Shown one piece after another: positions 1-11,130 of a DNA stretch of 64,000 nucleotides. The stretch is taken from positions 26,473,108 through 26,537,107 of the forward strand of contig OX463845.1 in the NCBI GenBank assembly GCA_949825065.1, written 5' to 3'. The DNA comes from Odontocerum albicorne (taxonomy: Eukaryota; Arthropoda; Insecta; Trichoptera; Odontoceridae). Under the pieces are notes generated by a model. That model saw nothing but the letters and a program-made list of their open reading frames with translations. It searched no databases and was not told the DNA's origin. Position 1 is the stretch's first letter; each line of letters begins with the position of its first letter. A program made the translations under genes and the position numbers.

Positions 1-3000
1 TAAAAATATTTTTTCATTATACCTTAGAAAAGATACAAACTTATTATCAATACGAATTACAGAATATCCTTTAGTGTTTCGAAGTTAATAACTTATCTGA
101 AAGAAAAGGTCTATACTTATGCTCATTAAAGAAATTTGAACTGTGTCAAATATATCGATAATGGATTAACTAAGGATATATGTTACGCTGTAGGGGTCTG
201 CGTGCAAAGTCCTAATGCAATTAATTAATTACCCTAATGTGGAAGAGATATCATAAGTAGATTATTTGACACTGCTTAATAAAAAAGGATCAACTATGTA
301 TCTACATAGACGGGAATGCTTTAAAAAAAATTGCATGTTGGATGCTTTTCAGCGACATTTATTTAATGAAATGTAAGTTTTGCACTAAAAAGTTATTGGC
401 TAGAAGCAGAACTTTGATTTTTTCAACCAAGATAAAAAAATGTCTTAGATTAATTAAATTCCTAATACACTTGAAATTATAAAATATTCCTAGTTTTGTT
501 ATAATTTTAAGCAAGTTATGTGATTCTTTGAAAACAACTATAGTAGTAAATTTTTCATTCTTGATTCGAAAACAAACTTATAAATAAATGTATGTCTCCA
601 TAACGCGCGATGCCTACATTAAGTAAATTAATTTTTGGTTTTCGAAAAAAATTGGTAAGGCTTACTAAGTGATTGGCAAAATGTAATGTTACTTTTAAAG
701 GGATTAGATTTAATGCATAACATAAAATCATCCTTGTAATGTTTTGCTCATCTTCATACGAGTATAAGATAAAACAACCAAAACTTGCTCATTTGAATTC
801 AAGGTTTTTACTTTCAGTTGAAATAACATCAAGGCATTATAATATTCTTATTTAATGGTATTCTACAAGCGTTTATGTCAATTCATATCAGATGATTGAT
901 TACATTAAAAATCTTTTCCATTCTACGCCAATGCCCTAATCAAGGTTAGCCATCGAAAATTGTATTATTAGTTTATTGGACGTGTATATTAATGTCTTCA
1001 TTTGTGCCGGTATGAAATGAAGTTATCAAAAAGCTAATGAATGCCTCCAAACGTAGCACGCTTCTTCCTTTCTTTGTCTTGTATAACTTTTAACAACAGA
1101 CGTAATTTAAATCTTTTCATCGGCAAACTCGTACATTTTATCTGAAGCAGGGGTTTTCAATAGTTTTTTTTTTCTGAGCTATTTTTTAATTAAAATTATC
1201 TTTCTTTTATATTGGACATTTCGTTCTTTGGAAACGATTTATGTACCCAAATTCATAAGAGTAAGTTATTTTAATAAAACTAAAAAAACGCGTTCTTTTC
1301 AGTTCAATGTATTGTTTTGTAAATTATACACAATATATATAAGTATATACAATACATAACATAAAAGTGCCTTTCTCAGAGCATATATAATATTTATTTT
1401 ATTTTAACTTTAATGAAGAAAGGTTAAGACTAAGTCACTCGAATTTTTTAAGATGTTTTACCGGCATAAAAAAAATAATCTTTATTTTACAAGCAATAGA
1501 TATTTAATGTACAATACTTAATTTACTTGTAACTCGATAAATCATAAACAATGTTTATATTGATAAATATTAAAATAATAATTTATCTGGATAAAAAAAA
1601 TGTAAAATTATCAAAAATAAAGTTCTAGGCTTTTGTACTTTTTTCTACTAAAATTTAAAAGAAGTAATTTATTTTACATCAAAAAAGAAAATTAAGAAAA
1701 CAACGAAGAAAAAAGACAGGTTATAATTTTTTTTAAAGAAAATTTAACAGCATTTCTTTTGTACTCTGTTATTTATAACCTAATTTATTAAGTAGTAAAT
1801 ATTTGGCATACCCTGAAGAGATCTTATAGGCGATACAAAAAGATGTGAGAATCAGTCCATCGATTGAGATTGTACCTAATTATATTTTATTGATATTTTT
1901 TCTTTCGGAATAACATTTATAATTGAATGATTGCGTGTGTTTGATTGTGAGCTTTTGTATGGTTGTGTCGTCTATTAATCATAGTATTTCTGTTCAATTT
2001 ATCGACTAATATATAGATCGAGCGCGTAAATTTCAATAAAGAATTTCGAATAAATACAATTTTATTTGAATTATAAATTGAAAACGTTTTTTGATAAATT
2101 TTCGAAGAAATTCATTTAAATTTTAATATTTTTTGAACCTGTAGTTTTACAATTATATAGACAGTGGTACATTCATAAAAAAGAGTAACAAATAATTAGT
2201 TACTACTATTTGAAATATAAAATGTGTGCAAGGCCAAAAACACAATTAAGCAAAAATGTCAAAAAACTACTTGGTATAAAAAAACATAAAAAAAAGGAAA
2301 AATAAAAAACCAACAAACTCAACTAACTAACACAAGGGAGTAGAGAAGAGAGGAATGGGGAGGAAAATAGAAGGGTAGAAGTTAGAATATTTATACACAC
2401 CACACGTAAGCATGTGAAAAAAATCATAACAAAACTTATAAGCACAAAATAAAACAAATCGCCTTCCTCGGCACGGAAGATTATTGAATTCAACTTCTAC
2501 CAAAAAAAATCAATTGCACGCTGAAATTGTAAAGTGGTGATGATTATTAAAGTGACGAAATATTCCTTTTATCTTTTCATTCTCTCGCAGGATTGAGTTG
2601 AAGGTACGTATTTCAAAAAGACGGTTATTCCTATCGTCAAATGTATGTATATGAAAACCCTAGAGTCTTTATAGATCAGCACTATCAAATACTGTCAATG
2701 GTTTTGTAAAAGAAAATTGAACCATTAGCGTCCTACAATTAAAATCATAATAATAAATTGACTATTCATATAGCACCATTTAGAGAGCAGACTCTCATAG
2801 AGAGCGCTCTAAGTCGGGTTCGAACATAGTTTTAATGACAAACTATTATTGTTACAAAAAAACAAGTTATGTATGTTAATAAGAAGTTGGGATCTGTAAC
2901 CATTAGATTTTGTACTTTGCGGAATGTTAAGAAAAACATTTGGTACGAAAATTGCAGAAAACGTGCCAAGGGATGACAAACTATTACAAAACCTTTGTAA

Positions 3001-4129
3001 ATCTTCCGATATGTAATAGTAACATATTCGGCTTTAGGTGTAGTATAGTGTATCTATGTAGTGTTCATATATAATCATGAATTTTGATAAGCTCTCTCAA
3101 AAGAGGATGATTTGAAGTGCTTCCTAAATCAGCTCAAGTCATATCCATCAGACATTAAAAGAGATCATTTCACGTTACGGAACCAAAGAATAACTCTAGC
3201 ATAAAACCCTGTCCTATTGGATCGATTCGGAACAGTGAATTTATTCAATGAAGACGAAATCGACCTCAAAGTTCTTCTCCTATTCGAAGGACTATCTCTC
3301 AGACACAGATACAATGGACACTTATGTTAGGTGCTGAGTTTATACCTATAGCACCTGAATGAAAATAATGTTATAATGCATATTTTAAATAAATTCTCGT
3401 ATATGGTTAAAAATCATTAAAAGTTTACAGAATATTTAATATGAACTCAATTGAATGACTCAATATTTAACTAAAGCAGAGACAATAAAATCAATGTTGT
3501 GCTGATGAAAATCTATCAACATAATAGAGGCATTAATATCACAGCATGAAACGTGGCAACATTGACCAAATCCTGTTGAAATTGCCATTATAAGCGCGAT
3601 ATAAAATATTAAAAACTTTTAATACACATCACTTATGTTTAATAAGACATTAATCAACGTTAAATTTCGTGTGATTATGCAATATTAACTCACGAACTAG
3701 ATTAATATTAAATCAAATAGTACTCTACCGTTTATTTTATGAGTTTGAATTTCCACGAAGATTCGTGTTATAAAATTTAACTTGTAAAAAAATAAATTGA
3801 AACGTATTATTGTAATCAAAAATATTTAATATATATGATAATGAAAATTTAATTGTATGATATAAACACTTGTTCGTTTTATTTATTATATATAGTAACA
3901 ATTACTTTATTGTTAGTCTAATATTGCTAAAAAGATCTGACGACATCGATAACAATCTATAAAAAAGTCTATGAATTACTCTCATAAGACACAAACGAGT
4001 ACATATCTTGTCAATTACGAGTAAAAGTTTAAATGCAAAATGAATCTAAACCAAAAAAAAATTTATAAATATTTAACAAGTATAAAGTAATCTTTTACGG
4101 GTAAAAATATTCTTATAGTATAGTGAAAT
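1..4129. other. AT-rich DNA without recognisable gene
   Basis: No long open frame, RNA gene or recognisable transposon is visible apart from the coding-like remnant at 3091-3330. The stretch at 2260-2470 is purine-rich on the plus strand. Octamers TACGAGTA lie at 757-764 and 4016-4023. Confidence 0.5.
3091..3330 (+). pseudogene. Unrecognised coding-like remnant
   Basis: One plus frame is open for about 80 codons except for a single TAA at 3202-3204 and ends at TAG 3328-3330. That is unusually long for such AT-rich surroundings, and composition is more balanced than the flanks. The translation is hydrophilic with segments such as KEDDLKCFLNQLKSY and ITLA before the stop, and NEDEIDLKVLLLFEGLSLR after it. 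I do not recognise the family. It could be a decayed transposon ORF, a host exon remnant, or chance. No splice sites are convincing at either edge. Confidence 0.25.
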
Positions 4130-4142
4130 ACATATTTCATGA
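4130..4142. repeat. 5' target-site duplication of the 4.1-kb LINE
   Basis: ACATATTTCATGA, an exact 13-bp match to 4922-4934, flanks the LINE insertion on its 5' side. Confidence 0.85.
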
Positions 4143-4584
4143 ATTTACCCATTTGAATACCATCAGACAGAAGGGTCACAAGGGCATAGGGGATATAAGT
4201 TCGATATTTCATCGACGCAGCTTCCTTTCACCCAAAAATAAGCTCCTCCTCTATAAAACCCTTATTCGTCCTATCTTGACCTATGCTGCACCCGTTTGGG
4301 GTAGTGTGAGCAACATGGATCACCTGAAACTCCAGAGAGTGCAGAACAAGGCGTTCAAGATATCTTTTAACACCCATCCCAGAAAAAACCTTACCCGTCT
4401 TCACGCCGAACAGCGAGAAGAAACCCTACAACACCACATCCTCGCTTGGACCGTGAAGTTCTATAAAAGCCAACAAAATCACAGAAATCCCTTAGTCGCT
4501 GCCCTGGGAGCTTACGAGAGTAAATCCGACCTACCCTTCCGTTATAAGCACAAGCTCCCGAAGCATTATCTGTTGCCTGACTAG
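4143..4584 (+). pseudogene. C-terminal fragment of jockey-like LINE reverse transcriptase
   Basis: The frame runs open to TAG at 4582-4584. It encodes the region just after the RT palm/thumb typical of jockey-clade ORF2: NKLLLYKTLIRPILTYA, then PVWG, then LQRVQNKAFKI about 20 residues later, and a basic C-terminus. The intact family protein is about 900 residues; only about 147 survive here because the insertion is 5'-truncated. The apparent upstream start codon near 4123 lies in flanking target DNA, so it is not a real start. The surviving frame has no internal stop, so this is one of the younger insertions in the window. It cannot be functional because the catalytic RT motifs and the endonuclease are missing. 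Confidence 0.85.
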
Positions 4585-4921
4585 TCCACCTACAGTATTA
4601 GCTGGGACGACCAAGGTCTGAGTGAATGTGATGGAATACAAGTAGCCTGAACGAGTGGACTTGTTTTTGCTAAATAATTAGTGTAAGAATTGTTATCTAG
4701 TTATAAGTAGTATGTAGGTGTTAATTATTTCTAAGATCTCATATACTCGTATTAAGATTGAATAAATAAAATAAAATGATATGTAGGAAAATAAGATTAA
4801 GTAAGTGCATAAATTATAACATATAATTAAGATTAGTTAAGTAATACATTTGTATATAGGTATAGCCTTGACAAATGTTTGTACAATAATTTACTTTGTT
4901 AAATAAAAAAAAAATTTAAAA
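4143..4921 (+). mobile_element. 5'-truncated jockey-like non-LTR retrotransposon
   Basis: A 779-bp insertion bounded by identical 13-bp target duplications (4130-4142, 4922-4934). It contains the C-terminal end of a reverse-transcriptase ORF, a 3' UTR of about 330 bp and an A-rich 3' tail (AATAAA followed by a run of A around 4900-4921). The combination of 5' truncation, A-rich tail and long target duplication is the hallmark of target-primed reverse transcription. An octamer TACTCGTA lies within the 3' UTR (4744-4751). Confidence 0.85.
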
Positions 4922-4934
4922 ACATATTTCATGA
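4922..4934. repeat. 3' target-site duplication of the 4.1-kb LINE
   Basis: ACATATTTCATGA immediately after the A-rich tail, identical to 4130-4142. Confidence 0.85.
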
Positions 4935-5479
4935 TAAATTTCCGTCTAATAAGACTTATTCAACACAAATGTCCATTAAGTTAATTCATTGATTACCCTA
5001 TAACAAAACATAAACATTCCCATTTAATGATATCTAACTGCCCTTAAGTAACCAAAAATGCAAATAATTTCAGAAATCAAATTAAAATGCAATTGGTACA
5101 TTCACTTTAGTGTATTTGATCAACTTGAATGGTTCAAATTAAATTCCAATTTCTTAGGGATGCTAAACAGTTAAACGAATCAATTGAAAATCATTTCTCC
5201 TATAAAATATTTAATTTAAAAGTATGTGTTAATACTTTTATACAAAGTTTTTTTTATTGTATATATATTAATACTTTTAAATTTTTACAAGGAAATAAAC
5301 ACAGCACTTTCCTGCCTAACTGGAAGTATGCTCATTTTAAGTGAGTGTTTATTTAGGATTAACTCAAATTTAAATAAGTTTTTCAGTTTACAGTTTGGTC
5401 ATTTTAAATATTTATCAAAAATCAACTTTCAAATGTTTCTGATTAAATACATTTGGCATTAGTGTGACAGACTCTGTAC
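4935..5479. other. AT-rich spacer
   Basis: Short open frames of 70-78 codons here have AT-driven composition and overlap one another in different frames. I see no gene. Confidence 0.4.
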
Positions 5480-5935
5480 TGAGACAGTTAATTATTATAT
5501 CTAATGCTAAGATTACAAGCGCAATTTGGACAGGATAAAAAGTAATGATGAGAGCATTGTGTCAAATGTGTAAAAAAAATAATGTATGACGGAATAATCA
5601 AGAAGATTATTAGGAAAAAATCAGTTTTTAAGATAAGGAAAGGACCATTGAGTTGATTCGGCTACGTTAAAAGAATATTAATTCAATTTGCAAAAATAAT
5701 CTATATGAATAGTTGAGAAGGTACGATAAGTTTAGGAAAACCTGATGAAACGTAGCGCAACCAAACTAATAAAAAATTTAAAGAGATAAAAGCGAATAAT
5801 TTACTAAGGAAAGAATGCAAACGAGGTATATGGACGTGGCAGAAGCAAAATGTGTGTGCTAGGATAAAATGAAATGACAATCTGTTATCTCTGTCTACTC
5901 CAATATAAACATGGCGTGATGGTGATGATGATGAA
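5480..5935 (+). mobile_element. Degenerate RTE-like LINE 3' remnant
   Basis: Conceptual translation gives scattered matches to the C-terminal tail of a LINE family recurring in this window: a LRWFGHV-type block, a GRP..TW block, then a segment around MKKC...EA..VC..R. Many stops and shifts break it. The 3' UTR-like end at 5840-5935 (GTGTGTGCTAGGATAAAATG onward, ending in GATGGTGATGATGATG) matches related ends at 7000-7065, 47340-47430 and 51200-51290 (minus). The simple GAT-repeat tail fits RTE-type elements, which end in microsatellites rather than poly(A). Confidence 0.5.
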
Positions 5936-6165
5936 TAATGAGTGTTTTTTTTGTAAAGCGCATAACATATCGACTGTAAAAGGCATTAAGCGATTAAAAA
6001 ACACGTATTGAGTGAATTTTACATGATAAAACTTTACACGTATATGCATAAATATTATACTTTTTAGCGTACAATTTTTATACATGTATGCATAAAAATG
6101 ACTTAGCGACAAAAGAGCAGTGACCGCGAACTTTCGAAGAAACGTTAAATTGATCGATTTTTTAG
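5935..6165 (+). repeat. Left arm of a diverged inverted repeat
   Basis: About 230 bp downstream of the LINE tail that match the reverse complement of 6750-6985 with many differences. Shared landmarks are CAGTGACCGC, GAAGAAACGT and TTGATCGATT near the inner edge. The arms enclose 6166-6740. This arm carries the site lacking the octamer (TA at 6053-6054) that is compared with 6847-6854. Confidence 0.65.
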
Positions 6166-6339
6166 AAATCCCAATACATTTTTCATACTTGAAACATCAT
6201 GTGTGCAACAAATAATTTTGGAATCTCAACCTTAGCATCTTCCGATGTATTCTTATGTTTAGAAAATGCCACCGATAAATCAGACTTTGCGATTCGAAGT
6301 CTCTCGTTCCATCTCAGTGCGTCATTAATCTGTTAGCAT

Positions 6340-6535
6340 TGAATGGTGTGCATGCCAATCTGGCGGCGCATGCTCACTGATCGCTCCACAATTCGCATTC
6401 ACATGGAATTATCCCATCGCGCATGGCTCTATTATCCTATTAACACTGAACATCGAGATCGTGATGAAATGGATCAGTTGCCACCAATACCGCTTTTCAT
6501 CTCGTTCAATACAAATTGTGTTTTGTAAACATATG
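6340..6535. other. GC-richer core between the inverted-repeat arms
   Basis: About 190 bp with visibly higher G+C than the surroundings and a 61-codon plus-strand open frame (6343-6528). No family is recognised. It may be the unique core of a foldback element or an old exon-like fragment. Confidence 0.3.
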
Positions 6536-6749
6536 TTATTTTATTTACTTTATGAAGTATATTTAAGATATTATAAAATAGATTGAATATATTATTAAAT
6601 TATATTTGAACTAGGACATTAAAAAACATGTAAATTTAAATAGCTGTTTATAAATCTGAATGGACAAAAAAGTCATGAAAAAACGCATTCCAAGTAATTT
6701 TCGTCCTTTTATAAACCACAATGAAAAATATATTAGTTTTTCTACAGAA

Positions 6750-6985
6750 TCGATCAATTAAACGTTTCTTCAAAAGTTTGCGGTCACTGTGCGTTTATCG
6801 CTATGTCGATTTTATGCATTTAAAATTTTTACGCTTAAAAGTACAATACTCGTATTTATTTAAACACATATTTTTTTTTTCTTTGTCTAATTCACGTCGT
6901 ATGTGTTGTTTTAATTGCTTAATGACTTTTTACAGTGGTTGGATAGGTTATGCGTATTAAAAAAACTCACTTAATATTCATCATC
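6750..6985 (-). repeat. Right arm of the diverged inverted repeat
   Basis: The reverse complement aligns with 5935-6165 end to end. At its outer edge it continues into the same LINE 3' end (to about 7065), so the duplication includes the LINE tail as well as the following 230 bp. Confidence 0.65.
6847..6854 (+). repeat. TACTCGTA octamer in inverted-repeat arm
   Basis: On the minus strand this arm reads AAATACGAGTATTGTACTTT, whereas the partner arm reads AAATATTATACTTT. The difference is a clean 6-bp gain (CGAGTA) after TA. Confidence 0.75.
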
Positions 6986-7065
6986 ACTACATTCTATCTG
7001 AGCACACACATTTGGTTTCTGCCCCGTCCATACACTTCGTCGAGCATACTTTTCTTTGTAAACGA
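6985..7065 (-). mobile_element. RTE-like LINE 3' end fragment
   Basis: The reverse complement contains the GTGTGTGC...GATAGAATG block and a GATGATGA tail, matching 5800-5935. Confidence 0.5.
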
Positions 7066-7069
7066 TTTA

Positions 7070-7880
7070 CACATGATCAAATAAAACTATAAGTTATTTT
7101 AATGGATGGATATACCTTATGTATATAAAATTACCGTGTACAAGCTGTTACATTTAAACATATTTTTAACAGAATTTAGATTTTCCAATGGAAATGAGAT
7201 AATAAAATAAAATATTATGCATTCAGTTTAATCTAAGCATTCGTTGAGCAGTTTTAAATAGCGCTTTTTATAAGTATCTTGTGATACGTTACCTGGTCAT
7301 TATATTGAAAACATCTTAAATATAACAATTTTAATTTGGTATTATTTATTTTAACCCTTAATACTTAAACGTTTTTTCTCTACTCCCTAGATTCATTAAA
7401 TCTAGAAGAAGAGAAATGAACAAAAAACAATACGCACATCATAACAATTACAAAAAATAATTTATTTTTTTAATTTGTCCAAACTCTGTTGTTAATCGTT
7501 TTTTTATAATTTTGTGTTTTACCCATAAATTTTAAATAAAGTTAAAAACTTATTAAGTATTGAGAAAGTTCTCATTCACTTGAATAACGAGTTTGCTTTC
7601 TAAAGAACTGTCTCAAATCTTATGTTGATATCAAAACACATATGAGCTTTTTGTTTTTAATTTTAAAAAAGTCTGCTATGTTAAAGAGACAATATTTTCA
7701 ATTCAAAACCCGCCTTTAATTTTAATTTCCAGATAAAAGGTGCATTTCTTGATTCTTTTCAGAATAAACGTGCCGATTTTTACATATACATTTTTTTCTC
7801 AAAGTAAAAAAGTGTGCTTAAAAAGTTCATATTTACATTTCAAATATATTATATAAAGGAGGTAATTACATAGATTTATC
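7070..7880. other. AT-rich spacer
   Basis: I see no gene or recognisable repeat. Homopolymer-rich A/T runs dominate. Confidence 0.4.
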
Positions 7881-7889
7881 AGAATTTTT

Positions 7890-8060
7890 GATCATTGCAG
7901 ATCTTTGTCAGCGGATTACAGAGAGCCTGTCAACGCAAGATCTGCGCAAACAGTAGCGATAAATACACCAGTGGCGTCCCTCTTTACTTGCCGACCAATA
8001 ATTTCCCATCAAATCATCTGCATACCTTCCTATCCGTATTCGCTTCACCAAGATTTATAC
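7890..8060 (+). other. Exon-like GC-richer patch of unknown function
   Basis: A short block of clearly higher G+C preceded by a plausible splice acceptor (TTTTTGATCATTGCAG, ending near 7900). Two plus frames are open across it (7895-8143, 82 codons; 7905-8096, 63 codons). No family is recognised and no matching donor is obvious. It could be a conserved exon of a gene spanning the window, or chance. Confidence 0.2.
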
Positions 8061-8479
8061 GCCATTTATTTTCACTTGTTCTTTATGGAACGTTAACGAG
8101 ATACAATATCGGATCAAAAGGATTTAACCGTAACATTTTTTAAATGCTTATAAAATTGTCTTAATTTAATTAAAATCAATAAGTTCTTGAAAGAATACCG
8201 TTTTGTATTGTGAAACTGTGTTTAATTAAAATATTTTATTCTAATAGTCCAATTATAGTTGTTTTTCTCATCAAATATTCACTCGAAGTAACAATTGTTT
8301 TTGTAATGACGTGTATCCCATTTTTTAAATTACCAACACCTTTGTATAACACCATCAAATTACTGATGTCACACTTAAATCGTCTTTGTTAAATTAAATT
8401 ATATAAAAAAATATTAATTTAAAGTCTTACATTTTGTTGATATCTCTAGATACGAATAGAATTTATATCAGATACTCCG

Positions 8480-8690
8480 ACTATCGCCGTGGTCTAGTTA
8501 GAAAGACGTTTGTCTACCAGCCCGGAGGTTGTGGGAACAAAACGGATTCACTTAAGACCTCTTTAACATCTTTCTGGTTGGTTGGAATAAATTGCCACAT
8601 ATCAATAAGCTCGCCAGGTTGTACTGTATGCAACGAAAGTGTACACGTAATGCAGTACAATACTTAAAATTTAAAGAAAAACGAATTCGT
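8480..8690 (+). mobile_element. tRNA-derived SINE, family A, near full length
   Basis: The head resembles a pol III A box (GTGGTCTAGTTAGAAAGACG) followed by a degraded B-box region. The body reads CACTTAAGACCTCTTTAAC. The tail holds the diagnostic block TCTGGTTGGTTGG...TTGCCACATATCAATAAG and a final CAACGAAAGTGT with AT-rich end. Related copies or tails occur about 15 times in the window. Confidence 0.75.
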
Positions 8691-9189
8691 TAGATTCATT
8701 ATTTGTTGAACAAATAGGAAACGTATTTCGTTGGAAATAACTTTGAAATGTTTATTTTTTATTTATTTTATTGAAATTGCATGATTTTAAGCATCCAGAT
8801 ATATAAAAAAACATATTTAATATGTTTCAAAAAACAATTTCTTAATCCTTTTTTTATTAGCATTTCTGCCAAACTTTTCATAAGAAGGAACATTTATAAC
8901 TAGATATCGGTTAAGATATTTATGCGAACAAGATGAATTAAACCCTCTTAACTTTTAAAACTATTTGATGATTTTATTGAAACCTAAAGTTATTTTTTTT
9001 TTATTATTTTAAAAATTTTAATTTTAAAAATTATTATTGCAATCTACTCGTATTTTATATAAAATGACATTTAGCTGTGCCATGGTAAAAGAAAAACTCT
9101 TTAAATTATTACCTTGTCGTATGCTTTTTTAGTTATTTTTTTTATTTTCCACATCATGTGAATTTCTTATGTAACATATTATAATAATA
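8691..9189. other. AT-rich spacer
   Basis: No gene seen. Octamer TACTCGTA at 9045-9052. The Helitron begins at 9190 and is flanked by T on its own strand (A at 9189). Confidence 0.4.
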
Positions 9190-9193
9190 CTAG

Positions 9194-9220
9194 CCGACCC
9201 GGCAGACGTTGTCCTGCCCG
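9194..9220 (-). terminator. Helitron 3' terminal hairpin
   Basis: A GC-rich stem GGCAG/CTGCC with a loop of about 8 nt, followed by GGTCGG and CTAG. Such hairpins mark the rolling-circle end of Helitrons. This is a transposition terminator, not a transcriptional one. Confidence 0.85.
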
Positions 9221-9545
9221 AACGTTGGCTTGCCTACTATTAGCGGGTTCAACACGTTTTTTCGATATTGGAATTTTCGATAAACCATATACTATACTTA
9301 TATATAATTCTTCTGTTTTCTGAACCATATGTGTACCGGAGATGGACTGCGAGTAGCAGAGGAATGTGACGCCTTACCAATAACATACGATGACTATTTA
9401 AACGATTTTCATTGTGAATAAATAAAAGCAAACAAAGAAAAAACTCAATTCATTTCCATGACAGTCATATTTTTTATTTATGTAAAAAAAGTAAAGTATT
9501 AAAATAAATTTTGAATCGTAATACTAACAGAAATAAATTTTCTTT

Positions 9546-10125
9546 TTATCTTAATGCGAGTTGATGAACAATGTTTTTCTTCAATCCCTGAGGTGTATAA
9601 ATGATCAAACTTGATGGTTTACCAACGCGAGAGCACGCAACATATAATTGGCCATGGGAAAATCATGGATTTCCTAGATCCAACCTACAAATGGGCATTG
9701 TTTGCCCTTGTAACTTATTAATAGTCATTGCGAATGCCAAGCGAATTGGAAATTGCAGGCGTGTGATTGGAATGGGTGAGTCTGAAGGGATCATTGGGAT
9801 CCGTGGCAGGAGAATAACTTCACATTGAAACTTGCTGTTCAAAATGGTAGTTTCAAGAACATTTCCCATGATTTTTTTTATGACCAATCGCGTGCCATTG
9901 TATAGCTTAGGTGCATTTAAATTCCGAAGCAAAATGATTGGTGAACCAATTTTTAATCGCAAGTTATGTGGTAGCATTCCCGGTAAATCCAGTGAATTCA
10001 ATAATTCAACAGCATAGTTGACTGCTTCGTCAGGATCGACAACAGTGTCGATCGATTTGAACGACATCTCATTGCCAGGCAATGACTGTTGTATTTTAAA
10101 ATTAATAGCGTCAACATCGATATTG
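9546..10125 (-). pseudogene. Helitron Pif1-like helicase, C-terminal remnant
   Basis: The minus-strand frame covers roughly the last 190 residues of a Helitron helicase. Visible landmarks are GNEMSFKSIDTV, LNSLDLPGMLPHNLRLKIG, IILLRNLN, the motif-V-like TINKLQGQT and the motif-VI-like GQLYVACSRVGKPS, ending at TAA 9546-9548. One in-frame TGA at 9663-9665 interrupts it. Helicase motifs I-IV are absent because the internal deletion joins this segment directly to Rep sequence near 10111-10125. In an intact element the helicase unwinds donor DNA during rolling-circle transposition, fused behind the Rep endonuclease. This copy cannot encode a working protein. Confidence 0.88.
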
Positions 10126-11130
10126 TCTGCACCGTGTTATCTCTGTGTTGAATCCGTATATCTCGACGTTAATATGCGTCGATAACCATAACAACTGCAA
10201 CGTCATTAACGGTTGGTGCATTGTACTGGCCCGCGTGCTCTCCAGATGGTACTTTGTCTGCTTTGATGACGATCATGTAGTTGTCGTTTTGCAGCCTGTT
10301 TGAAACGTTATTGAACAACTGGACCAACTGGTTGTGATTTCTCAAAATCGGTTCCAAAGTCGCCACAATTTCTTGCTCCTCCATCTGCTCGATGTGGTTG
10401 TATTGGCACCGTGTGTTTATTTGTGGCTCCTTATCACCCATGAAGTAGATTTGCAAGAATTTTGGATCGGCATCAGGCATTGAGATAAAAGAACCAATTT
10501 GATGGTACACTTGGCCCTGAATCTTAAACGTTGATTAAAAATTGCGACCATTCTCATTCTTAACGATTTTTGTTGCTCCAAATGATGACATTTGGAAGCA
10601 AGAATTGAATTTGCGAATTTTACGCAAAAACAATTATGATTGAGGTGTGGCTCCAGCCAATAGTGTTTTCAATGGTTCTGGCGGCGAATTCAATGGTGGC
10701 AGTACAACTTTTCCATAAACCGACCGATTCACCTTTATATTTGAATGCCTGGCAGTGTTGGCATTCTTTGTCAATAGCGCCGATGACAATTTGTGAATGT
10801 GACGAATAGTCGATGTCCGACTCATATTCAAACGCAAGGTGGAGTGATGCACGTGTCAATGCGCGATGCACTTGCAGGCGCTGTCGTTCATGAGCTCTGT
10901 GTGCGTTGGTGGCTCGTTGACGCGCCTGTCTTTGTCTCTGCATTTGCTCGAAGGCGTTCGTTGCGTTCCTTTTGACTTTTATTTGCACGTGTGTTTGCAA
11001 CCTGGTCTCTTAAATTTGCATTGTCCATCAATTGATCTTCTACCGTTCTATTTAACCGATGGGTGTGGACTATTTGTGAATTCTGTGTACGTCGACCAAT
11101 ATTTTCTCCTCGTCCACGAAGACGTGGCAT
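10126..11130 (-). pseudogene. Helitron Rep protein, N-terminal remnant
   Basis: Reading the minus strand from an ATG at 11130, the protein begins MPRLRGRGENIGRRTQNS and continues through a basic, Arg/Gln-rich stretch, the zinc-binding-like CQHCQAFKYKGE region, LPPLNSPPEPL, MSSFGATKIV and IQGQVYHQIGSF, with FLQIYFMGD and RLQNDNYMI further on. It ends with RRDIRIQ and DNTVQTIS. These are in the order found in insect Helitron Rep N-terminal domains. The frame is broken by shifts near 10890-11000 and near 10700, and by stops near 10535 and at 10169-10171. The HUH endonuclease motif and catalytic tyrosines, normally downstream, are deleted. A degraded, non-functional remnant. Confidence 0.85.

Noticed and set aside
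4123..4142. Start codon of the 153-codon frame
   Set aside because: It lies in flanking DNA and the target-site duplication, outside the LINE. The fused N-terminus is accidental.
5885..6112. 75-codon minus-strand frame
   Set aside because: Lies in the LINE 3' tail and inverted-repeat arm. The frame is incidental and absent from the partner arm.
7890..8143. Calling the 7.9-kb frame a protein-coding gene
   Set aside because: Two overlapping frames are open and I recognise neither product. Kept only as an exon-like candidate.
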